Below the pieces are notes generated by a model that had not been told where the DNA came from, did not search any database, and saw nothing but the letters and a program-made list of their open reading frames with translations. The translations under genes and the position numbers were made by a program. Shown piece after piece: positions 1 through 5,894 of a stretch of DNA of 5,972 nt. The stretch lies in assembly GCA_035512695.1 (NCBI GenBank), contig DATKDL010000098.1:1-5972 (forward strand). Reading direction: 5' to 3'. Source of the stretch: DATDOR01 sp035512695. GTDB lineage: Bacteria > Chloroflexota > Anaerolineae > Anaerolineales > JABWBV01. Numbering within the stretch: position 1 is the first letter of the stretch; each line of letters starts with the position of its first letter.

Positions 1-31
1 GTGCAGCAGCGGGCCCTGCCCGCTGCTGCAC
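1..31 (+). terminator. GC-rich hairpin, probable terminator of a gene left of the window
   Basis: Bases 1-14 are exactly complementary to 18-31, leaving a 3-nt CCT loop at 15-17. The right arm is followed on the + strand by GTCATTTTCGCCC, which gives only a short T-run (36-39). The stem begins at the first base of the window, so the arms may extend further left. A strong GC stem with a weak U-tract just ahead of a new gene suggests an intrinsic terminator for an upstream gene on the + strand. It could instead be bidirectional, or a structured part of the clpC leader. Confidence 0.5.
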
Positions 32-77
32 GTCATTTTCGCCCTCCCACTGTTTTTATGTGTGTAAACGACCACAC

Positions 78-83
78 GAGGGA
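78..83 (+). promoter_or_regulatory. Shine-Dalgarno site of clpC
   Basis: GAGGGA at 78-83 lies 8 nt before the ATG at 92 and 11 nt before a second in-frame ATG at 95. The spacing favours the first ATG. No convincing -35/-10 pair, CIRCE element or CtsR-type heptad repeat could be read in 32-91, so the promoter of clpC is not assigned. Confidence 0.6.
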
Positions 84-91
84 CACCTATT

Positions 92-2563
92 ATGATGCGA
101 TTTGATCGATTCACCGAGCGAGCCCAGGAGGCGGCGCAGCGCGCCGCCGAGATCATCCAGCGCTATGGGCACAACCAGATCGATACCGAGCACATCCTGC
201 TGGCCCTGATCGAGCAGCCGGACGGCGTGATCGGCCAGCTGCTCGAGATCATGGGGATCAGCCCCGATTCGCTGATCGAACGGCTCGACTACATCCTGCG
301 CACCAGCCCCAAGGCGAACATCTTCGGCGGAGGCGCCGGGCAGATCTTCATCACCCCGCGCGTCAAGCGGATCATCGACCAGGCCAACGAAGAGGCCAAC
401 CGCCTGAAGGACGAGTACATCTCGACCGAACACATCTTCATGGCCATCCTGAGCGAGAAGAGCACCCCGGCCGTCCGGCTGCTCGAAGGCGTCGGGATCA
501 CCCGCGACCGGGTCTACGACGCCGTCCAACAGCTCCGCGGCGGCCAGCGCGTCACCTCCCCGCAGGCCGAAAGCCGCTACCGCGTCCTGGACAAGTATTC
601 CCGGGATCTGACCACGATGGCCCGCGAGGGCAAGCTGGACCCGGTCATCGGCCGCGACGCCGAGATCCTGCGCGTGATCCAGATCCTGTCCCGCCGGACC
701 AAGAACAACCCGGTCCTGATCGGCGAAGCCGGGGTCGGCAAGACCGCTATCGTCGAGGGCCTGGCTCAAAAGATCGCCACCAACGACGTGCCCGAGATCC
801 TGAGCGGACGCCGGGTGGTCTCGCTCGACCTGGGCGCCATGATTGCCGGGTCACGCTTCCGCGGCGAGTTCGAGGAGCGGCTCAAGGCCGCCATCGAAGA
901 GGTGCAGCGCTCCGAAGGGGAGGTCATCCTCTTCATCGACGAGCTGCACACCGTCGTCGGGGCAGGCGCGGCGCAAGGGGCGATGGACGCCTCCAACATG
1001 CTCAAGCCGGCCCTGGCGCGCGGTGAGCTGCAGTGCGTCGGCGCCACCACGCTGGACGAGTACCACAAGCACATCGAAAAGGACGCGGCGCTCGAGCGCC
1101 GCTTCGCCCCGGTCTACGTCGAGGAGCCCAGCATCGAGGACACAATCGAGATGCTGCGCGGTCTGCGGGACCGTTACGAGGCGCACCACAAGGTCCGCTT
1201 CGCCGACGAGGCCCTGGTCGACGCCGCCCGGCTCTCGGCCCGCTACGTCACCGATCGGCGTCTCCCGGACAAAGCCATCGACCTGATGGACGAGGCCGCC
1301 GCCAAGCTGCGAGTCGCTTTATACTCGCTGCCCCCGGAGCTGAAGGCCAAGAAGGTCGAAATCGACCGGCTGGCACTCGAAGAGGAGCAAGCCGGGACCG
1401 AGCGCGACTACGAACGCGCCGCAGTCAAAAAGGCTGAGCGGATGCGGCTGGAGGAAGAGTTCCACATCGAGCGCGACAAATGGGAAGCCGAGCACGAACT
1501 GGATGAGGTCGTCGACCCGAACGATATCGCCGAAGTCATCGCCCAGTGGACCGGCATCCCGCTGCACCAGATGCTCGAGACCGAGGCCGAAAAGCTCCTA
1601 CAAATGGAGGACCGTCTGCACGAGCGGATCATCGGCCAGGGCGAGGCCATCCACGCCATCTCGGACGCGATTCGAAGGGCGCGCTCGGGTCTCAAAGATC
1701 CTCGCCGCCCGATCGGTTCGTTCATCTTCATCGGGCCGTCCGGCGTTGGAAAGACCGAGCTGGCCAAGGCCCTGGCGGAGTTCATGTTCGACGACGAAGA
1801 TGCCCTGGTCCGGATTGACATGAGTGAGTACCGGGAACAGCACGCCGTCTCGCGCCTGTTCGGGGCCCCTCCGGGCTACGTCGGGTACGAGGAGGGGGGC
1901 CAGCTGACCGAGGCGGTCCGCCGGCGCCCGTACCGGGTGATCCTGTTCGACGAGATCGAGAAGGCGCACCCCGAAGTCTGGAACGCCCTGCTGCAGATCC
2001 TGGACGACGGTCGCCTGACCGACGGCCAGGGCCGTTCGGTCGATTTCCGCAACACGGTCCTGATCATGACCAGCAACCTGGGCACGGAATACGTCAACAA
2101 ATCCGGCAGCCTGGGCTTCTTGCAGTCCGAGCCGGGCAGCGCGGAAGAGGAGAAGATCTCCAAGGCGCTCAAGGGCGCCTTCCGGCCCGAGTTTCTTAAC
2201 CGGATCGACGAGATCATCACCTTCTCCCCGCTGTCCCGCGAGGAGATGCGCCAGATCGTCGACCTGCAGATGCAGGAGATCCGCGAACGCCTGGCCGAGC
2301 ACGATATCGAGGTCGTCCTGACCGATGCGGCCCGCAGCTGGCTGTCGGAACAGGGCTACGACCCGGCTTTCGGGGCCCGGCCGCTCAAGCGGGCGCTGCA
2401 GAAGCATGTCGAGAGCCCGCTCTCGATCCGCCTGCTCGGCGGCGAGTTCTCCGGCGGCTCGACCGTCGTCGTCGACGTGGGCGAGGAGGGGAACGAACTG
2501 GCTTTCAGGGAGGGGGAGGCGGGGATCCCGGTCGAACTTCCGGATACGGTCCAGAAAAAATAA
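92..2563 (+). CDS. clpC: ClpC-type AAA+ unfoldase, ATPase subunit of a Clp protease
   Basis: This is a cytoplasmic class I Clp/HSP100 ATPase of 823 residues that would unfold proteins and thread them into ClpP. Two Clp N-terminal repeats (about 1-75 and 85-150) carry the paired TEH motifs at 32-34 and 112-114. The first AAA+ module has Walker A GEAGVGKT (211-218), Walker B ILFIDE (279-284) and arginines R336/R337. A short middle region (about 420-465) contains a UVR-like stretch, ERDYERAAVKKAERM. The second module has Walker A GPSGVGKT (548-555), Walker B ILFDE (617-621), pore motif GYVGY (595-599), sensor 1 TSNLG, FLNRID with R704, and sensor 2 GARP (761-764). The LGF tripeptide at 674-676 lies where ClpP-docking loops occur. 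This and the short middle domain separate it from the disaggregase ClpB. It appears monocistronic and ends in a strong terminator. Its first pore loop reads GSRFRGEF, with Phe where Tyr is usual. Confidence 0.95.
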   Translation: MMRFDRFTERAQEAAQRAAEIIQRYGHNQIDTEHILLALIEQPDGVIGQLLEIMGISPDSLIERLDYILRTSPKANIFGGGAGQIFITPRVKRIIDQANEEANRLKDEYISTEHIFMAILSEKSTPAVRLLEGVGITRDRVYDAVQQLRGGQRVTSPQAESRYRVLDKYSRDLTTMAREGKLDPVIGRDAEILRVIQILSRRTKNNPVLIGEAGVGKTAIVEGLAQKIATNDVPEILSGRRVVSLDLGAMIAGSRFRGEFEERLKAAIEEVQRSEGEVILFIDELHTVVGAGAAQGAMDASNMLKPALARGELQCVGATTLDEYHKHIEKDAALERRFAPVYVEEPSIEDTIEMLRGLRDRYEAHHKVRFADEALVDAARLSARYVTDRRLPDKAIDLMDEAAAKLRVALYSLPPELKAKKVEIDRLALEEEQAGTERDYERAAVKKAERMRLEEEFHIERDKWEAEHELDEVVDPNDIAEVIAQWTGIPLHQMLETEAEKLLQMEDRLHERIIGQGEAIHAISDAIRRARSGLKDPRRPIGSFIFIGPSGVGKTELAKALAEFMFDDEDALVRIDMSEYREQHAVSRLFGAPPGYVGYEEGGQLTEAVRRRPYRVILFDEIEKAHPEVWNALLQILDDGRLTDGQGRSVDFRNTVLIMTSNLGTEYVNKSGSLGFLQSEPGSAEEEKISKALKGAFRPEFLNRIDEIITFSPLSREEMRQIVDLQMQEIRERLAEHDIEVVLTDAARSWLSEQGYDPAFGARPLKRALQKHVESPLSIRLLGGEFSGGSTVVVDVGEEGNELAFREGEAGIPVELPDTVQKK

Positions 2564-2606
2564 ACAAAAAGGCCCCGAGCGCTGCTCGGGGCCTTTTTGT
2601 TTATTT
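2558..2606. terminator. Bidirectional intrinsic terminator shared by clpC and the convergent DinB-like gene
   Basis: Bases 2558-2580 and 2584-2606 form a perfect 23-bp inverted repeat around a 3-nt GCT loop. The core GGCCCCGAGC/GCTCGGGGCC is flanked by an A-run on the left and a T-run on the right, so each strand reads as a GC stem followed by T5. This is the classic bidirectional terminator layout between two converging genes. The clpC stop TAA (2561-2563) lies in the left arm and the DinB-like stop TAA (complement of 2601-2603) lies symmetrically in the right arm. Confidence 0.93.
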
Positions 2607-3080
2607 ATTCTGCCAGATCGAGTGGACGACCTCCATCTGCCCGATGTGATCCGAAACGTGACGGGCGTAGGTGCTAAGCCAGTCGTCCAGGGTCATGTCG
2701 CCGTTTTCGGGGTGGTGGGCGGCGTGGGTCCAGGTTTCTTCGGGGAGATCCTTGATGAGCTTATAAGTGGTGCCACGCAGCCAGCGGAAGAGTTCGACGG
2801 CGTCTTCGGTGTCGAGGCCGTGATAGTCGAGGGCCGTGGCCCAGGCGTTCTCGTCGTAGTCCATCAGGGTCCGGCCGGGCTCGGCGATCAACCGCCGGGC
2901 GCGGATATAGCTGTTGGCCTCGCTGTCGGTGATATGGACGACGATCTCGTGGATCGACCAGTCGGTCTCGGATGGTTTGAAGTGCCACATCTCCCGCGGG
3001 AAGCGGGCGAGGGCTTCGGTGAGGAGGGTGTGGGCGGCGGCGTACCGGGCGAGTTTGGCAGTGCGGTCGGTGGAAGGCAT
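2601..3080 (-). CDS. DinB/YfiT-like putative metal-binding four-helix protein
   Basis: This 159-residue protein resembles the DinB/YfiT (DinB_2) superfamily of small four-helix-bundle proteins, which often bind a divalent metal through three histidines. The fitting motifs are WSIHEIVVHITDSE (41-54), giving H49, and YARHVSDHIGQM (138-149), giving H141 and H145. The length matches the family and there is no signal peptide or membrane segment, so it should be cytoplasmic. Family members include thiol transferases that use bacillithiol or mycothiol and many DNA-damage- or stress-associated proteins of unknown reaction, so no substrate can be given. The ATG at 3080 is preceded by a weak AAAGAGA site 6 nt away and lies only 20 nt beyond a large hairpin (3101-3151). 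It converges on clpC and follows the ABC transporter genes on the same strand. Co-transcription with them is possible but not shown. Confidence 0.85.
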   Translation of the reverse strand: MPSTDRTAKLARYAAAHTLLTEALARFPREMWHFKPSETDWSIHEIVVHITDSEANSYIRARRLIAEPGRTLMDYDENAWATALDYHGLDTEDAVELFRWLRGTTYKLIKDLPEETWTHAAHHPENGDMTLDDWLSTYARHVSDHIGQMEVVHSIWQNK

Positions 3081-3100
3081 AGTCGTTCTCTTTATTTTTT

Positions 3101-3151
3101 GTAAAATTGGGGCCGGGGCCGGGCAATACTCGGCCCCGGCCCCAATTTTAC
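3101..3151 (-). terminator. Long palindrome between the ABC operon and the DinB-like gene, probable terminator
   Basis: Bases 3101-3121 and 3131-3151 are perfect 21-bp complements with a 9-nt loop. The core is G/C only (GGGGCCGGGGCCG) and the ends are GTAAAATT/AATTTTAC, so a short T-run occurs on either strand but is paired within the stem. It begins 7 nt after the TGA of the second permease, which suits a terminator for the exporter operon. It ends 20 nt before the ATG of the DinB-like gene, leaving little room for a separate promoter. It could therefore be a partial terminator, or a stability or leader element in a longer transcript. Confidence 0.7.
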
Positions 3152-3158
3152 ATCACCT

Positions 3159-3947
3159 TCACGCCGACGCCCCCGAATAATTCCGCACCCCCAACGTCCA
3201 CACAAACCGCGCCAGCACCACCAGCCCGGCCGTCAGCGCCAGGGCGCCCAGCAGGGTCTGCACCGAGACCCGCCCCACCAGGATCTCCGACGGGACGGTC
3301 ACGGCAAACGCCACCGGCACCAGAAACGTCAGCATCGACCGCAGCCAGAGCGGGTAGATCCCGACCGGCCAGCGCCCGGCCGCATACAGCCCCTCGAACA
3401 GGTTGATCATCTCGTACACCCGGATGATCCAAAAGGCCGAGGTGGTCAACATCAGCCAGAAACAGTAGATCATGATCCCGCCCAGCACCAGCGCGGCGGT
3501 AAAGATCAGGCCATCGCCCAGCCCCAACCCTTCCCGCATCTCCGCCACCGCCCAACCCATCACGACAAACCCCATCACCACATCGACCACCTGCCACAAC
3601 CGGAACTCGCGCACGCTGACGATCACCTGCGAGTCGACCGGCTTGGTCAGGGCGTAATCGAGCGTACCCTGCTGGATGTCGTTCGCCAGCGTCTGCATGT
3701 TGGGCTGGATGGCCGCCCGGATCACCCCGCCCATCAGGATGTGCACCCCCATCACCGCCAGCAGCTCCGGCCGCGTCCACCCGGCCAGGTCGTTGGTATG
3801 CTCGAAAACCAGCGCCAGCCCAATCAGCCCGGTCCCCAGCGCCACGAATGACTGCAGCAGCTGGATGAAAAAATTGACACGGTACTGCATCTCGTTGAGG
3901 ATGCCGATACGTAAGTACGTCAGTGTGAGTTGTATGATGCGTTTCAT
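3159..3947 (-). CDS. ABC-2 type exporter permease, second subunit (COG3694-like)
   Basis: This 262-residue inner-membrane protein has about six hydrophobic segments (roughly 27-48, 61-77, 117-135, 145-168, 203-219 and 231-252) and no signal peptide. It resembles the ABC2_membrane_6/COG3694 permeases, which pair with a COG4587 permease and a COG4586 ATPase. The motif IQQGTLDYALTKP (91-103) parallels IQRGQLSAELLKP in the neighbouring permease, and YPLWLR...LVPVAFAVTVPSE (198-221) is typical of this subunit. The N-termini of the two permeases also align (LRIGILNEMQYRV against MRMAILEQFQYRV), which supports the ATG at 3947. The 13 nt before that ATG contain no purine-rich Shine-Dalgarno site, and a heptamer-repeat hairpin separates it from the upstream permease. 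Translation may rely on a weak or unusual initiation signal. The exported substrate is unknown. Confidence 0.9.
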   Translation of the reverse strand: MKRIIQLTLTYLRIGILNEMQYRVNFFIQLLQSFVALGTGLIGLALVFEHTNDLAGWTRPELLAVMGVHILMGGVIRAAIQPNMQTLANDIQQGTLDYALTKPVDSQVIVSVREFRLWQVVDVVMGFVVMGWAVAEMREGLGLGDGLIFTAALVLGGIMIYCFWLMLTTSAFWIIRVYEMINLFEGLYAAGRWPVGIYPLWLRSMLTFLVPVAFAVTVPSEILVGRVSVQTLLGALALTAGLVVLARFVWTLGVRNYSGASA

Positions 3948-3959
3948 GGTTGTTTACAG

Positions 3960-4040
3960 GGTGCAAAGTGCAAAGTGCAAGGTGCAGTTTGATGGTTCCT
4001 GCACTTTGCACTTTGCACTTTGCACCTTGCACCTTGCACT
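3960..4040. repeat. Inverted array of GTGCAAR heptamers between two permease genes
   Basis: The 91-bp gap between the permeases is almost filled by short tandem repeats. On the + strand the left side reads GTGCAAA, GTGCAAA, GTGCAAG, GTGCAG. The right side carries the reverse complement (TTGCACT/TTGCACC) about six times. Bases 3960-3987 pair with 3999-4026 over 28 positions with one mismatch (3981/4005), around an 11-nt loop. Two more units (4027-4040) extend to the permease stop and overlap it by two bases. In the operon mRNA it would form a long hairpin ending 12 nt before the next ATG. It has no T-tract, so it is a poor intrinsic terminator. Processing, mRNA stability or differential expression of the two subunits are possible roles. 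It encodes nothing. Confidence 0.9.
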
Positions 4041-4842
4041 AATTCCCTACCGCCGAGAATCGCTTGATCCCATACCGCCACATCACCGCCACCATCACCG
4101 TCGTGATCCCGATCCACAGCGCCTGCATCCCCAACCCGCCCCACAGCTCCGCCGGCGGCAGTTGGGAAACCAGAGACTCGATCGGGTAGCCGAAGGTCCA
4201 TTGAAACGGGAGCCAATCCGCAACGTCCTGGACCCAGACCGGCATCAGCGACATCGGGACCAGCCGGCCCGACAGCACCAGCTCAAAGGCAAAGAACAAT
4301 TCGTAGATCGCACTGACCCGCGTGGTCCAGAAGGTGATCATCCCCAGCAGGGTCAGCAGCATCGTCCGGATCAGGTAGGCGCCCCAGATGGCGAAGAAGA
4401 AGAAGACGACCTCCACCCAAGTGAAGTCCAGCGCCGGCTTGAAGATCAGGGAAAGGATGGCCGCCAGCGGCAGCCAGAAGATGATGACGACGACTTTCCA
4501 GCCGGCAAAAAAGGACAGGAAATTGTGCAGCGGGTGGATCGGCTTCAAAAGCTCCGCCGAGAGCTGGCCGCGCTGGATGTAGCCCTCCCAGCCGTACGGG
4601 GTGAAGACGATGTTCATGTTCCGGACCAGCGTCCAGACGATGTAATATGCCGCAAAGGCGCCCGGCGTGTACCCGCCGACTTCGCCGCCCTGCGCCTCCG
4701 CCACCGTCGACCAGACCACCAGGTAGATGACCGGCTCGGCGATCATCCCGATCATGTAGAAATAGTTGGCGACCCGGTATTGAAACTGCTCCAGGATCGC
4801 CATCCGCATGCTGGTGAGGTAGTAATCGAAATAGCGCCTCAC
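4039..4842 (-). CDS. ABC-2 type exporter permease, first subunit (COG4587-like)
   Basis: This 267-residue integral membrane protein has about six hydrophobic segments (roughly 24-45, 60-77, 115-135, 143-170, 178-199 and 234-255). It resembles the ABC2_membrane_6/COG4587 permeases. The segment SGRLVPMSLMPVWVQDVADW followed by LPFQWTFGYPIESL (191-224) is characteristic, as is IQRGQLSAELLKP (89-101). It should form a heterodimer with the permease encoded next, energised by the ATPase encoded just upstream. It starts with GTG (complement of 4840-4842), which overlaps the ATPase TGA in the tetranucleotide GTGA, a sign of translational coupling. A GGAGG site lies inside the end of the ATPase gene. 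The protein ends with a TAG at 4039-4041, directly abutting the heptamer repeat array. Substrate unknown. Confidence 0.92.
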   Translation of the reverse strand: MRRYFDYYLTSMRMAILEQFQYRVANYFYMIGMIAEPVIYLVVWSTVAEAQGGEVGGYTPGAFAAYYIVWTLVRNMNIVFTPYGWEGYIQRGQLSAELLKPIHPLHNFLSFFAGWKVVVIIFWLPLAAILSLIFKPALDFTWVEVVFFFFAIWGAYLIRTMLLTLLGMITFWTTRVSAIYELFFAFELVLSGRLVPMSLMPVWVQDVADWLPFQWTFGYPIESLVSQLPPAELWGGLGMQALWIGITTVMVAVMWRYGIKRFSAVGN

Positions 4843-5819
4843 GCCGCCTCCGTTGCAAAGACCTGCTCGATCACGTCCTCGACCGGCGGGTCCTCGACCG
4901 TCAGGTCGTCGGCGTCCAGCTCGGAGAGCAGGCGGGCAGTGGCGCGGGAGGTCTCGGCTTTCGGGATCCGCAGGGTGACCCGGCTGCCGTCCCGCTCCAG
5001 CACCTCGCCGAACTCTGACACGTCAACGTCCGGACCCTGGAGCGTCACGCTGACTGTCTTGAAAGCTGAGAACTGCTCGACCAGCCCAGCCAGCGCGCCG
5101 TCGTACAGGATCCGGCCGTGATGGATGACGATCACCCGCTTGCAGAGCGCCTCGACGTCGGCCATGTAGTGGCTGGTCAGGAGCACGGTGGCGCCGTAGC
5201 GCCGGTTATACTCGGCGATGAAACGCCGGATGCGGCGCTGCATGGTCACGTCCAGCCCGATCGTCGGCTCGTCCAGATAGAGGATCTGCGGGGAATGCAG
5301 CAGGGCTCCGATGATCTCGACCTTCATCCGCTCCCCCAACGACAGGTTGCGGACCGGCTTCTTGACCAGGTCCCCGACCTCCAGCAGCTCGATGAACTCG
5401 TCCCGCACCTGCTCGAAATTCACCCGTTCGACCCCGTAGACGGCCCGGTAGAGTTCGAACGAGTCGACCGCCGGGAGATCCCAGGCGAGCTGGTTGCGGT
5501 TGCCCATCACGAGCGTGATCTGCTTAAGGAAATCGTGGTTGCGCCGCCTGGGTTCGTAGCCCAGTACGGAGACCTGCCCGCTGGTCGGGTGCAGCAGCCC
5601 GGAGAGCATCTTGAGGGTCGTCGTCTTGCCGGCGCCGTTCGGCCCCAGGAAGCCGACCACCTCGCCGGGTTGGATCTCAAATGAGATCGCATCGACGGCC
5701 TTGACGATCCGGTGGCTGCGCTTGAACAGGGCGCGGGTGGAGGCTTTGAGGCCGGCTTCACGCTCGGGGACTTTGAAGTGCTTGGCGAGGTGGTTGACGG
5801 CGATGACGGGTGTTGCCAA
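4839..5819 (-). CDS. ABC transporter ATP-binding protein of an ABC-2 exporter (COG4586-like)
   Basis: This 326-residue cytoplasmic ATPase would dimerise and drive the two permeases encoded immediately downstream. It contains Walker A GPNGAGKT (59-66), a Q-loop glutamine in NRNQLAWDLP (Q110), signature LSLGERMKVE (159-168), Walker B ILYLDEP (179-185), D-loop IGLD (187-190) and H-loop histidine H217 in LLTSHYMAD. All catalytic positions are intact. The stretch around NRNQLAWDLP and the TIGLD D-loop are typical of COG4586, close to NatA- and DrrA-type exporters. The last 75 residues or so form the small DUF4162-like C-terminal domain. The start is TTG (complement of 5817-5819), backed by GGGAGAG (5825-5831) 5 nt upstream. 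No other in-frame start exists between it and the upstream hairpin. It heads the operon and lies 20 nt after a 21-bp-arm palindrome. Confidence 0.95.
   Translation of the reverse strand: MATPVIAVNHLAKHFKVPEREAGLKASTRALFKRSHRIVKAVDAISFEIQPGEVVGFLGPNGAGKTTTLKMLSGLLHPTSGQVSVLGYEPRRRNHDFLKQITLVMGNRNQLAWDLPAVDSFELYRAVYGVERVNFEQVRDEFIELLEVGDLVKKPVRNLSLGERMKVEIIGALLHSPQILYLDEPTIGLDVTMQRRIRRFIAEYNRRYGATVLLTSHYMADVEALCKRVIVIHHGRILYDGALAGLVEQFSAFKTVSVTLQGPDVDVSEFGEVLERDGSRVTLRIPKAETSRATARLLSELDADDLTVEDPPVEDVIEQVFATEAA
4847..4851 (-). promoter_or_regulatory. Shine-Dalgarno site for the GTG-started permease
   Basis: On the - strand GGAGG is followed by CGGC and then GTG. It lies within the last codons of the ATPase gene (ACG GAG GCG GCG TGA). 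The strong site decides in favour of the GTG start and, with the 4-nt overlap, points to coupled translation of ATPase and permease. The 4-nt spacing is slightly short. Confidence 0.65.
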
Positions 5820-5824
5820 AGTTT

Positions 5825-5831
5825 CTCTCCC
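5825..5831 (-). promoter_or_regulatory. Shine-Dalgarno site deciding the TTG start of the ATPase
   Basis: On the - strand GGGAGAG is followed by AAACT and then TTG. Upstream codons in this frame (ACT, GAA, AGA, GGG, ACT, TCA, TCC, GCC) contain no start. The first beta strand of the ABC domain (VIAVNHLAKHF) begins four residues after the TTG, so a later start would truncate the fold. Confidence 0.7.
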
Positions 5832-5839
5832 AGTTGAGG

Positions 5840-5894
5840 AGGCGGAAAAGGGGGCGCGCCAGGACTCTGCCCCGGCGCGCCCCCTTTTCCGCCT
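5840..5894 (-). terminator. Long palindrome after the right-edge gene, probable terminator upstream of the ABC operon
   Basis: Bases 5840-5860 and 5874-5894 are perfect 21-bp complements around a 13-nt loop. Each arm has a GGGGGCGCGCC core flanked by an A4/T4 run and AGGCGG/CCGCCT ends. The right arm contains two bases of the probable stop TAG (5893-5895) of the upstream gene, so on the - strand the hairpin starts at that stop and ends 20 nt before the TTG of the ATPase. It reads best as an intrinsic terminator insulating the exporter operon. The T-run is paired within the stem, and no promoter could be placed between hairpin and start codon. Confidence 0.72.

Noticed and set aside
60..77. 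Short inverted repeat GTGTG...CACAC upstream of clpC as a possible operator
   Set aside because: Five-base arms with an 8-nt spacer are expected by chance, and it does not match CIRCE or CtsR sites.
56..769. - strand open frame (237 codons) opposite the clpC N-terminus
   Set aside because: It is antisense to conserved ClpC sequence, with an Asp/Gly/Ala/Leu-rich product typical of reverse frames in GC-rich genes.
1598..2407. - strand open frame (269 codons) inside clpC
   Set aside because: It is antisense to the highly conserved second AAA+ module of ClpC and has no recognisable domain.
92..2563. Assignment of the AAA+ protein as the disaggregase ClpB
   Set aside because: The long ClpB coiled-coil middle domain is absent, a UVR-like segment is present, and an LGF ClpP-docking tripeptide follows sensor 1.
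3109..3123. GGGGCCGGGGCCGGG as a possible G-quadruplex
   Set aside because: Only three G-tracts are present and the sequence is fully accounted for by the perfect hairpin.
3148..4032. - strand frame of 294 codons reading through the heptamer array
   Set aside because: It is a shifted frame of the second permease gene. The Gly/Ala/Asp-rich product has no membrane pattern, while the overlapping frame gives a clear permease.
3960..4040. Heptamer array as a CRISPR array or insertion sequence end
   Set aside because: Units are 7 bp without spacers, and there is no transposase or target-site duplication.
3676..5121. Long + strand open frame (481 codons) opposite the permeases and ATPase
   Set aside because: It runs antisense to three well-recognised exporter genes and across the heptamer array. 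Its product is low-complexity (Arg/Asp/His/Pro-rich) with no domain, as expected of a shadow frame in high-GC DNA.
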